DNA from: CAIVND01 sp035532075
Lineage (GTDB): Bacteria; Actinomycetota; Acidimicrobiia; Acidimicrobiales; Bog-793
DNA length: 64,000 bases
Direction of reading: 5' to 3'
NCBI GenBank assembly: GCA_035532075.1
Contig: DATKRV010000098.1
Location: forward strand, 62,001 to 126,000
Within the stretch, counting starts at the first letter, position 1, and every line of letters begins with the position of its first letter. Below the pieces are notes generated by a model. That model saw only the letters and a program-made list of their open reading frames with translations. It searched no databases and had not been told where the DNA came from. Position numbers and translations under genes: made by a program. Positions 41,769 to 49,725 of the stretch are shown here, piece after piece.

Positions 41769-43850
41769 CTAAAGCGCGGTTGCATCGGCGCGGATCTCGA
41801 TCAGGCCAAGCTCCACGACCGTCGCCGTCTGTTGCGGAAAAATGACGGTCGTCGAATCTCCCTGGAGGAGAATTGCCGGTCCCGCGATGACCGATCCCTC
41901 CGGCAACTTTGCCCTCTCATAGAGATCGGTCAAGGTGCCAGATGCACCCATGTACGTCTCACAGGTGCCAATTTTCGCATCGATGAGTTGGGAGGGCATC
42001 TGGAACGGCGAGACGATCGGAGCCTGGGGAACAAGAGCCACCGCTGCGAGCCGGTAGTTGACGATCTCGACAGGTTCGTCGCGCGCCGCATGACCGGTCA
42101 ACTGTTCGTGATATGCGTCAAATTTCTCCCGAACCGACAAAAGATCGGCAGCGCTTCGTACCGGCTCATCGATCCCGACGGTGAGCTCATAGGCCTGACC
42201 GATGTAGCGAAGATCGAGCGCGTACTCGAACTTCAGTTGCTCCGCTCCAAATCCCTGACCAAGGAGGTCACGTGCACCCTGGGAGCGAAGCCTTTCGAAT
42301 GCCTCGCCCACGTGCGCCGCGCTGACCCGGTGGATACCGATGAGTTCAGAAAATACATAATCCTGTCGAACGTCTGAGAGAAGCAGCCCGAGGGCGGAAA
42401 ACACCCCGGGAAGAGCCGGAATGATTGCACCTTTCATCCCAAGATCAGCCGCGATCGACGAGGCATGCAACGGTCCGGCACCTCCAAATGCAAGCAGGTA
42501 GAAATCGCGTAGGTCATAACCCCGATTACTCGAAACGGTCTTCACCGCCTCTTCCATCTTGACGTTGACAATCTCGATGATGCCCCTCGCTGCTTCGGTC
42601 ACCGAGAGACCAAGTGGATCGGCGACATGGATCCGCACCGCCTCAAACGCCAGATTGCGGTCGACCTGCATAGCCCCGCCGGCGAGCGGAGTCTCGACAT
42701 TCAAAAGGCCGAGGACAACATTCGCGTCCGTGATCGTCGGCTGCTCTCCGCCCCTGCCGTAGCAGGCGGGGCCAGGGTCGGCACCGGCAGATTGTGGGCC
42801 GACCTGGAGCACGCCAGAGCTGTCGATCCATGCCAGCGTGCCGCCGCCCGCCGCGACGGTGTGAATATCGAGCATCGGAACGAGTACATCTCGTCCATAT
42901 ACCTTTCCTCCCATCCGGCGAACCGGGGTGCGGTTCTCGATCAACGCAACATCTGTCGACGTTCCACCCATGTCAAACGTGACGACGTTCTCGAACCTCT
43001 CGGAAGCCTCCAGGATCCGGGTTGCAGCAATGACCCCCGCAGCTGGGCCCGAAAGAATCGTCTGCACGCTCCGCTGTGCAGCAACGGCAAAACTCGAGAC
43101 TCCGCCATTTGAACGCATGATGTATCGCTGATCGCCAAGGAACCCCAACCCGACAAGTCGCTCATCGAGCAAGACGAGATAACGCTCCATGAGCGGATTG
43201 AGATACGCATTCACGACCGTCGTGGAGAGCCGGTAATACTCACGAATCTGCGGAATGATCTCGCACGAGAGCGACACGTTGATCCCGGGAGCGAATTCCT
43301 CGAACCAGCGACCGAGCTGTCGCTCATGATCTGGATTCATGAACGAAAAGAGAAGACAGACCGCGACCGACTCGACGCCATGCGCGACCATGCGCCGTAT
43401 CGCACGAAGGGCTTGCTCCCGGTCGAGTCCGATATGTACCGATCCATCAAAGAGAACCCGCTCATGGATCTCCTCGGTCAGTTTCGGAGGAACGAGCGCC
43501 TTCGGTTTTTGATAGAAAAGGTCATAGGTCGAAGCACCGTACGGGCGGCTCTGCTCCCCTATCTCGTAGATGCCGCGGAAACCCTCTGTCACGAAAAGCC
43601 CCGTCCGCGCGCCCTTCTCCTCCAAGATCGCGTTCGTGCCGACGGTAGTTCCGTGGCAAAAGAACTTGACCTCGGAGCCGTTTGCGCCGACTAGGTCGAG
43701 GTGCTTGTTCAGACCGCTGATGATCCCATCTGCCTCATGGCCGCGTGTGGAGGGCACCTTGAAAACCTCGAACGCGCCAGTATCTTCGTTGAGGACCACG
43801 AAATCCGTAAAGGTCCCTCCCGTATCCACCGCAACGCGCAAGGTCGTCAT
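41769..43850 (-). CDS. hyuA: Hydantoinase/oxoprolinase family protein, HyuA-type subunit
   Basis: 693 residues. ATP-binding subunit of the N-methylhydantoinase/5-oxoprolinase/acetone carboxylase superfamily: LRVAVDTGGTFTDFVVL phosphate loop, FCHGTTVGTNAILE, RVLFDGSVHIGLD, SLSCEIIPQIREYYRLSTTVVNAYL, MRSNGGVSSF, VVTFDMGGTSTDVALIE and LAFGGAGPLHA. The family uses ATP to open a lactam or hydantoin ring or to activate a ketone for carboxylation. ATG at 43850 chosen over a TTG nine codons upstream. It lies 175 bases after hyuB, the reverse of the usual A-then-B order. Confidence 0.92.
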   Translation of the reverse strand: MTTLRVAVDTGGTFTDFVVLNEDTGAFEVFKVPSTRGHEADGIISGLNKHLDLVGANGSEVKFFCHGTTVGTNAILEEKGARTGLFVTEGFRGIYEIGEQSRPYGASTYDLFYQKPKALVPPKLTEEIHERVLFDGSVHIGLDREQALRAIRRMVAHGVESVAVCLLFSFMNPDHERQLGRWFEEFAPGINVSLSCEIIPQIREYYRLSTTVVNAYLNPLMERYLVLLDERLVGLGFLGDQRYIMRSNGGVSSFAVAAQRSVQTILSGPAAGVIAATRILEASERFENVVTFDMGGTSTDVALIENRTPVRRMGGKVYGRDVLVPMLDIHTVAAGGGTLAWIDSSGVLQVGPQSAGADPGPACYGRGGEQPTITDANVVLGLLNVETPLAGGAMQVDRNLAFEAVRIHVADPLGLSVTEAARGIIEIVNVKMEEAVKTVSSNRGYDLRDFYLLAFGGAGPLHASSIAADLGMKGAIIPALPGVFSALGLLLSDVRQDYVFSELIGIHRVSAAHVGEAFERLRSQGARDLLGQGFGAEQLKFEYALDLRYIGQAYELTVGIDEPVRSAADLLSVREKFDAYHEQLTGHAARDEPVEIVNYRLAAVALVPQAPIVSPFQMPSQLIDAKIGTCETYMGASGTLTDLYERAKLPEGSVIAGPAILLQGDSTTVIFPQQTATVVELGLIEIRADATAL

Positions 43851-44025
43851 TTCCGTCTCACCGTCGGTAGATTCCAATCACTCGATCTGTCGGTTTCACA
43901 CACAACATTGACAGACAACCAACGGGACCTCCCGAGCTCCTATCCTCCCGTTGGTCGCGCGACACCCAGACCGAGATGGCACCTCGTAGCTCATTGTGGA
44001 TCCGCAGCTGTCTCGAGCGGATCAA

Positions 44026-45783
44026 CTACTGCGCGTTCCATTCTTGAATAGCGTCATCGAGACGAACAGGATCCACACCATATTCCGCAACTGCAGAATC
44101 TCTGCTCACATAGCCATTAAAGACATCTTCAAGCACCTCACCAAAGGGCCGCGCGCGGGGATCTCCGTAGCCACCACCTCCGGCCTTTTCAAGTTGCACC
44201 CGATCGTCTGATTTCAGACGAACTCCGCTGAAGCGACTAGAACAGATCCGCTCTTCGGGCATGCCCGGATTGACGATCGCGCTTCCACAGTGTCCGGAAC
44301 GACCTCCCTCGAATCCGTAGGCAGGAACGTCGTGACGGCCCCCGCGCAGTGTCCACTGCGCATCATCAGTGAGAATGCGATAGACGCGCCTCGGTCCAAG
44401 GCCGCCGCGATAGCGACCTGCTCCCCCCGAGTCTCTGATGAGTTCGAAGCGCTCGACGCGCGTCGGAAACTCGTTCTCAATGACCTCGATCGGTGCAGTG
44501 CGGCCATTGGACAACAAGACATCGATACCGGACATTCCATCACCCAGTGGTCCTCCACCGTATGCCGAACCGATCAGTTCATATTGCACGAACGGCGACT
44601 GGTCGGGCCGGGTGCCCGCGATCATGCTCCCGCCCACCCCACCATTTCCGGCCTGCGCACGCGACGGCACGAATTGGCCAAGAGCCTGGAGCACGGCCTC
44701 GGTGATCGCAGTCGCCGAGGCCATATAGGTATTCCCGGCGGCGGGGTAATTGGCGTCAAGTACGGATCCTCTGCGGAACTTCGTCTCCACCACGCGCGCT
44801 ACGCCGCCGTTGTTCGGAAGTGTTGGGTCGACAAACCCGACAAGCGCGTAGTACACACAGCTTCTCGCAAGTGCCGGGCGGATGTTGACCGGACCCACCA
44901 CCTGATCATCTGATTCCGTAAAGTCAAAACTGATCCGATCGCCCCTCTTTTCGATCCGCACGTGATAGCGGATCCTCTGGTTGAGCGTGATGCCATCGGA
45001 ATCAACGAAAGACTCCGCCTCATGGACGCCGTCTGGCCATCGCCGGATCTCTTCTCTGAGGCGACGTTCGGTGGCCTCGTGCACCTGAGAAAAGACCCCT
45101 CGGACGACCTGCTCCCCGTATTTTTGAACCGTCTCACCGAGACGGCGTTCGCCGAGGTGCGCAACACCAACCTGACCACGGATGTCTCCAAGAATATGTT
45201 CGGGCATGCGACTGTTTGCCCGCAAGATTGCCTCGATATCGCGCTGGACCTCACCTTTTGAGATGTACCGGACAGGTGGGTACTGAATTCCCTCCTGAAA
45301 GAGCTCACGCGCTCCGGCATTGGCGGTTCCTGGTATCACACCGCCCAGATCGCTCTTGTGCGCAATGCTGCCAGAGAAGGCGAACAGACGGTCCTCGACG
45401 AAAACCGGAGCTACCACAGCCATATCCATCGAATGGGGTACTCCACTCAAATAGGGATGATTCGCGATGAACACGTCGCCGGGGTGGATGTCCTCGCGAA
45501 AGTCGCGCACGATTGACCGGCAGACCTCGGGCAGGCAGCCCACGTGGAGGGGCAAGATAACATGCTCCCCAACGACCTCACAGTCCGCATCCATCAGCAT
45601 GCAGCTCGCATCCTGGGATTCGCGAATAATCGTGGAGTAACCGGTTCGGAAGATATTCAGCTGCATGTCCTGAACGATCCCGGAAAGGCGGCTGACGATG
45701 ACCTGAAACGTCACAGGATCACTTGGCTTCGCAAGCGAACCAATCTGGCTATCTTCGATCGCGTCCGGTTTATTGGCCACCAC
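44026..45783 (-). CDS. hyuB: Hydantoinase/oxoprolinase family protein, HyuB-type subunit
   Basis: 585 residues, the partner of HyuA. Landmarks are DPVTFQVIVSRLSGIVQDM, IIRESQDASCMLMDADCEVV, HPGDVFIANHPYLSGVPHSMDM, AHKSDLGGVIPGTANAGA, DFTESDDQVVGPVN, PAAGNTYMASATAITEAV, IRDSGGAGRYRGGLGPRRVY and the C-terminal KAGGGGYGDPRAR. Two adjacent GTG codons mark the start, after a purine-rich GGGTAGAGGGC. Together HyuA and HyuB should catalyse ATP-dependent amide or lactam hydrolysis or a carboxylation; which one cannot be read from sequence. Confidence 0.92.
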   Translation of the reverse strand: MVANKPDAIEDSQIGSLAKPSDPVTFQVIVSRLSGIVQDMQLNIFRTGYSTIIRESQDASCMLMDADCEVVGEHVILPLHVGCLPEVCRSIVRDFREDIHPGDVFIANHPYLSGVPHSMDMAVVAPVFVEDRLFAFSGSIAHKSDLGGVIPGTANAGARELFQEGIQYPPVRYISKGEVQRDIEAILRANSRMPEHILGDIRGQVGVAHLGERRLGETVQKYGEQVVRGVFSQVHEATERRLREEIRRWPDGVHEAESFVDSDGITLNQRIRYHVRIEKRGDRISFDFTESDDQVVGPVNIRPALARSCVYYALVGFVDPTLPNNGGVARVVETKFRRGSVLDANYPAAGNTYMASATAITEAVLQALGQFVPSRAQAGNGGVGGSMIAGTRPDQSPFVQYELIGSAYGGGPLGDGMSGIDVLLSNGRTAPIEVIENEFPTRVERFELIRDSGGAGRYRGGLGPRRVYRILTDDAQWTLRGGRHDVPAYGFEGGRSGHCGSAIVNPGMPEERICSSRFSGVRLKSDDRVQLEKAGGGGYGDPRARPFGEVLEDVFNGYVSRDSAVAEYGVDPVRLDDAIQEWNAQ

Positions 45784-46049
45784 GCCCTCTACCCCTCATC
45801 TAAAGGCTCCAGAGGCAAAGATTCCCTGGCAACACAGACGCCAACCTGGCTCGGATCAACCTTACTTTGGAGGCTCGCAATGTCAAGTGTGGACGGATCT
45901 GATCGGACCCATCACGACACCACGTGACGAACGGATTGCCATTCGCGATGCAACATGAGATCTCTCGTCACCAAATCGCGTTGAAGCTCTTGCGCGCACC
46001 TCGCAGACTGGGCTCGGTCATGATCGAGCTCGGTCGATTCGAGACACCC

Positions 46050-46064
46050 GGTCACCTTGTGACC
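46050..46064. promoter_or_regulatory. Palindrome GGTCACcttGTGACC, candidate operator
   Basis: A perfect six-base inverted repeat with a three-base spacer in non-coding DNA, about 270 bases upstream of hyuB. The size fits a dimeric regulator site (GntR-like or similar). No regulator gene is encoded in the island itself. Confidence 0.4.
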
Positions 46065-46440
46065 AGATTGTGATCAGAGATCTTGCCGGGCGCGCCAACG
46101 ACGAGTATCTGGCAACCTTGGATCCCGCCGCTCCTCGCAGGGCACGGCCGACATTCGAGGGCGAAAACACGGACACCGTTCTCCGCCTCGTGATCAGATA
46201 CCCTCCGAGGTATTGACCTCGGGATGCACACCGGTTCCCACGATGGGCGCTCCCCGATCACTCGCAACTACACGGGATATTCGAGCAAAGACAAATTTCA
46301 GGTAAATACCTTGCCGAGGTCTCTGGCGCAGCGTAATGTCTTTCACCGTCAGTCAGGAATTGACCGCGTCCGGTCGAACATCTGCGACATCTGCTGGCGG
46401 GGGGCCACACAGGTGCGCAATTTGTCCGCGCGACCGGAGG

Positions 46441-46457
46441 CGATGCTTGAGGCATCG
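46441..46457 (+). promoter_or_regulatory. Hairpin just upstream of the whiB ribosome-binding site
   Basis: CGATGC (46441-46446) pairs with GCATCG (46452-46457) around a TTGAG loop, ending four bases before AAGGAG and 16 bases before the whiB GTG. It may influence translation of whiB or be an operator. Function unproven. Confidence 0.4.
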
Positions 46458-46473
46458 ATCAAGGAGTAACACC

Positions 46474-46764
46474 GTGGCCCTCATTTGGAATAGATCGATC
46501 GAGTGGGATTGTGAAGACTGGCGCGAGCGTGCAGCTTGTCGCGACACCGATCCCGATCTTTTCTTCCCGATCGGTTCGACTGGACTTGCCGTCGACCAGA
46601 TCCACGCAGCCAAGTCGATCTGTGAACACTGTGAGGCGAGGCAAGAATGTCTCGAATTCGCCCTGATCTCCAACCAAGAGTCAGGTGTCTGGGGAGGCGC
46701 AACCGAAGACGAACGGCGGCGACTTCGCCGCACCCGCCTCGCCGGGCAACGTCAGGCCTCGTAG
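46474..46764 (+). CDS. WhiB-family iron-sulfur transcription factor
   Basis: 96 residues. Four conserved cysteines that hold a [4Fe-4S] cluster: one in RAACRDTDPDLFFP and three in SICEHCEARQECLEFAL, followed by the GVWGG turn (ESGVWGGATEDERRRLRR) and a basic C-terminal tail that contacts DNA. WhiB proteins are actinobacterial and sense redox or NO while binding the sigma factor. The GTG at 46474 has a strong AAGGAG upstream; a longer in-frame version is a shadow. Which WhiB subgroup it belongs to is not clear. Confidence 0.95.
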   Translation: MALIWNRSIEWDCEDWRERAACRDTDPDLFFPIGSTGLAVDQIHAAKSICEHCEARQECLEFALISNQESGVWGGATEDERRRLRRTRLAGQRQAS

Positions 46765-46793
46765 GCGTTTCCACAATTGAATCAATCAAAACC

Positions 46794-46810
46794 GGCCGCC
46801 GCGTGCGGCC
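46794..46810 (-). terminator. Intrinsic terminator after the pdtaS-like gene
   Basis: GGCCGC (46794-46799) pairs with GCGGCC (46805-46810) with a five-base loop. On the minus strand the hairpin is followed by GGTTTTGATTGAT, a short U-tract. It lies 67 bases past the kinase stop in a convergent gap with whiB. Confidence 0.55.
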
Positions 46811-46876
46811 ACGCTGGGGCGCACGTCGGCACGGGCTGGCTCCAACGTCAAAGCGCGCCCTCTCGACGCTCGCGCC

Positions 46877-48409
46877 CTATCGCCTCAGGGGAATGTCGAT
46901 CGTAACCAAGGTTCCATCCTTGGACGAGACGCTGATGCTCCCACCAAGCTGAGTGCGCACGAGATCACGCACGATTGACAGGCCGAGACTTTTCGTCCGG
47001 TTGATGTCGAACTTCTCATCAATGCCCGACCCGTTATCGTGAATCGTCACATGCAGCTGCGACCGACCACTGCGGAACTCGAGATCGATACGGGGCTCTT
47101 TGACGACCGCGCGGTTGAACGCATGCTCTGCAGCGTTCTGCAAGAGCTCCGCGATCACCAATGCAAGCGGCGTCGCGACGTCTGCCGAGACATCTCCGAC
47201 ATCTCCACCGACCGTGATCTTTACCCCTGACTCCGATACATTGGCATCACGCGCCAGTCCGACAAGGGCCGGCACGATCTCATCAAAACTCACCTGGTCG
47301 CTTGGCTCCCTGGCAAGAATCTCGTGCACGAGCGCGATTGCGCGGATCCTCCGCTCGGCTTCGACCAATGCCGTGCGCGCAGAAAGATCTTCAACGCGAC
47401 GCGACTGGAGTCTCAGCAGCGAGGAAATGGTCTGCAAATTGTTCTTGACACGATGGTGGACCTCGCGGATTGCCGCGTCCTTCGAAAGAAGCAATCGATC
47501 ACGTCGGCGAAGATCGGTGACATCGCGGATGAGCAGCGCCGCACCAGTGACACGCTGGTCGTCAATCAGCGGAATGCAGTGCAAGAGGATGATTGCGTCG
47601 GTCCGCCGCTCAACCTCCTCGGTCGCGGGAAGTCGATTGGCGAAGGATTCGGAGATGGTATCCGAGTCGACACCGAGTTCTCTGAGCGTCGATCCCAACA
47701 ACGCAGAGACGATTCCGACGCGGTGCAGGGCGTTGACGGCATTCGGCGAGGCGAAGTTGATCCGCTGTTCGGCATCGAGCACGATGACCCCATCACCGAC
47801 TCGAGGAGCGTCTTCGATCATCTCCTCATCACCGAGAAATGGGTAGATTCCGGCATTCACCATCTCGGCAAGCCGCTCAAACAGACGCATGTACACCCGC
47901 TCGAGACCTCCGGTGCGCCGACCGACGGTCGGGGACCAGACCCGTTCGACGACGGCGATCACCTCGCTGTGGAGACGCACTGGAATGCACTCGCGGTGCA
48001 CCTCGCGCACCAGCCGGCTGTCATCATCATTGAGCATGGTGATCTGGCCGGTGAGCCACGACTCGTGTACCAGCGAAATGTCCTCGGCATCGAACACCCT
48101 GCCAACGAGATCGTTCTGGAACAGCGTCTGGCTCGTCGTCGGACGAATCTGCGCATCCACGACAAACTGCAGATGGTCGCCACCCACCGTCGAATAATCC
48201 CAACGCCGATCCAACGGCGTTGCATCGGGGTGCGCATGGGTTCGAAGTGTCGGGTGTTCGTGTGTCGCGCGGTGCGGGATATAGAGCACAAGATCGGAAA
48301 AGGAGAGGTCGGAGAGCAGGCCCCAGCGCGCCGTCAAACGATCGAGATGCTCCTGCACGCGCCCGGCATCGCCCGGATCTTCGGGCTCATCTGTCATTGA
48401 GCGCGTCAT
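46877..48409 (-). CDS. PdtaS-like sensor histidine kinase (HisKA_2)
   Basis: 510 residues with no membrane segment, so cytosolic. N-terminal GAF-like sensor region (about 1-200), a PAS-like domain (about 205-320; VGDGVIVLDAEQRINFASPNAV, LLIRDVTDLRRRDRLL), the phosphoacceptor helix IREVHHRVKNNLQTISSLLRLQ, and an HATPase with ELLQNAAEHAF and DNGSGIDEKFD. This is the architecture of mycobacterial PdtaS, which phosphorylates the ANTAR antiterminator PdtaR. No PdtaR gene is in the window. Its ATG overlaps the PHP gene stop (ATGA), so the two are coupled. Confidence 0.92.
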   Translation of the reverse strand: MTRSMTDEPEDPGDAGRVQEHLDRLTARWGLLSDLSFSDLVLYIPHRATHEHPTLRTHAHPDATPLDRRWDYSTVGGDHLQFVVDAQIRPTTSQTLFQNDLVGRVFDAEDISLVHESWLTGQITMLNDDDSRLVREVHRECIPVRLHSEVIAVVERVWSPTVGRRTGGLERVYMRLFERLAEMVNAGIYPFLGDEEMIEDAPRVGDGVIVLDAEQRINFASPNAVNALHRVGIVSALLGSTLRELGVDSDTISESFANRLPATEEVERRTDAIILLHCIPLIDDQRVTGAALLIRDVTDLRRRDRLLLSKDAAIREVHHRVKNNLQTISSLLRLQSRRVEDLSARTALVEAERRIRAIALVHEILAREPSDQVSFDEIVPALVGLARDANVSESGVKITVGGDVGDVSADVATPLALVIAELLQNAAEHAFNRAVVKEPRIDLEFRSGRSQLHVTIHDNGSGIDEKFDINRTKSLGLSIVRDLVRTQLGGSISVSSKDGTLVTIDIPLRR

Positions 48410-49305
48410 CTGGCCGGGTCTCCCGACACGAGCGGAACGAGATGACCTTTGCGGCCAGAAAACGCCAGAAGCTGTCCGTATCCGGCGCGTTGCGCGTGTG
48501 CAATCAACTCGTCACGATGATCCGCGACATTGGGGACTCCGTGGGCATCCGACGCGGCCGTCACTGGCACGCCCGCCTCGAACAATCTCCGCAGAAGGTC
48601 GCGCGATGGATAGGGCTCATCGACCGGCTTTCTCAGCCCCGCGGAGGAGATCTCCGCCGCCATCCCGGAACGCCGGGCCGCCTCGGCGATCCTCGCGTTG
48701 CACTCATCGAGCAAGAGGGTGCCAGGTCTTCGGCCGGTCAGCTTGATGAGGTCGGGATGTGCGAGTACGTCACATGTTCTCGTCGCGGCGAGCTCTTCAA
48801 GCGCCTCGGTATAACGCGTCCAGGCGGAATCGGAGCCGAGCAGATCCCACTCGCGCATTGCAACTTCACTGGCGAGATTGTCAAACATCCACGTACCGAG
48901 CCAGTGCACCGAGCCGAGCAGGACATCGAATGGATATCCCGAGAGCAGCCTCTCCACCAGATCCATCGATCCCCGGTAGTAGTCGACTTCGAGTCCGAGA
49001 ACGACCGGAAGGCCGGCCCGCTTCGCCGAGAGGACATCTTCGACATAGGTATCGAGATCCGCCGTGGCGTGAAACTCGAAGTACGAGGCCATCTCGGTGC
49101 GAAGAGCCTCGTCATGCTCGTTGAGCCAGAATCTCCGTGCCACGTCTTGCACCTGGGTGAACCGGAAGAGGTGCTCGGTCAGGGCGATCTCATCCACACC
49201 GCGCGACCGTGCCTGCTCGCAGTACTCGCCAAGCCGTTCGAGCCGCTGCTCGGAGGAGTCGGCACGCGCATCGTGGGGCCAGAGATGAACGTGGTAATCA
49301 ATCAT
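48406..49305 (-). CDS. PHP-domain phosphoesterase, histidinol-phosphatase-like
   Basis: 299 residues with the PHP metal sites: MIDYHVHLWPHD, EIALTEHLFRF, VVLGLEVDYYRG, DVLLGSVHWLGTW, CDVLAHPDLIKLTG and TAASDAHGVPNV. HisK/HisJ-type histidinol phosphatases share this arrangement, so dephosphorylation of histidinol phosphate or another small phosphate is likely. No other his genes are nearby. Coupled by ATGA to the sensor kinase that follows. Confidence 0.85.
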   Translation of the reverse strand: MIDYHVHLWPHDARADSSEQRLERLGEYCEQARSRGVDEIALTEHLFRFTQVQDVARRFWLNEHDEALRTEMASYFEFHATADLDTYVEDVLSAKRAGLPVVLGLEVDYYRGSMDLVERLLSGYPFDVLLGSVHWLGTWMFDNLASEVAMREWDLLGSDSAWTRYTEALEELAATRTCDVLAHPDLIKLTGRRPGTLLLDECNARIAEAARRSGMAAEISSAGLRKPVDEPYPSRDLLRRLFEAGVPVTAASDAHGVPNVADHRDELIAHAQRAGYGQLLAFSGRKGHLVPLVSGDPAR

Positions 49306-49358
49306 CGACGTCGCGGACGCGCCGTGATCAGAAGGTGCGCCATCATTCGGTGATCCGG

Positions 49359-49595
49359 CTAGGAGGCGCCGAATCCAACCTTTCGGCCGTCATCTTGGGT
49401 CCCTACCTCAACGTAGGCAATGCGAGCACAGGGAACACCGATCCGGCGTCCGCGTTTGTCCTCGAGCCAGATGACGCCCTCTGCCGTCGCAAATGCCGCC
49501 TCGATCTGGGCGAGCACCTCCTCCTGGGTGACCTCGCTGGCGAGCTCGATATCAAGCTCGCGCGCTGCCTGGATGATTCCAATGCGTACGTCCAC
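49359..49595 (-). CDS. DUF3107 family protein
   Basis: 78 residues typical of the small actinobacterial DUF3107 family: VRIGIIQAARELDIELASEVTQEEVL, then the conserved RGRRIGVPCARIAYVEVG. Known only as a conserved protein often found near WhiB and helicase genes. GTG start, preceded by AGAGAGGAC. Function unknown. Confidence 0.88.
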   Translation of the reverse strand: MDVRIGIIQAARELDIELASEVTQEEVLAQIEAAFATAEGVIWLEDKRGRRIGVPCARIAYVEVGTQDDGRKVGFGAS

Positions 49596-49725
49596 GCGTG
49601 CGTCCTCTCTCTTGTTGCAAATCTATCGTAGGAGGCCCCCACCGGCATCCGGACGGCTCTTCGAGCTCCGAGCGCCACGGTCCAGATGGCTCCAAAGCGC
49701 AAGGGCTCTCGAGGGAACCGGAGCG

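Larger units (their letters stand above)
45784..46473. other. Long intergenic region between hyuB and whiB
   Basis: 690 bases without a convincing gene; short frames inside it lack family features and start signals. It marks the right edge of the accessory island. A perfect palindrome GGTCAC-CTT-GTGACC at 46050-46064 and a hairpin next to the whiB ribosome-binding site are listed separately. It should hold promoters for hyuBA (leftward) and whiB (rightward). Confidence 0.5.

Noticed and set aside
31475..45783. Island carried by a transposon or prophage
   Set aside because: No transposase, integrase, terminal repeats or tRNA-associated direct repeats were seen at either edge, so a mobile-element call is not supported even though transfer is possible.
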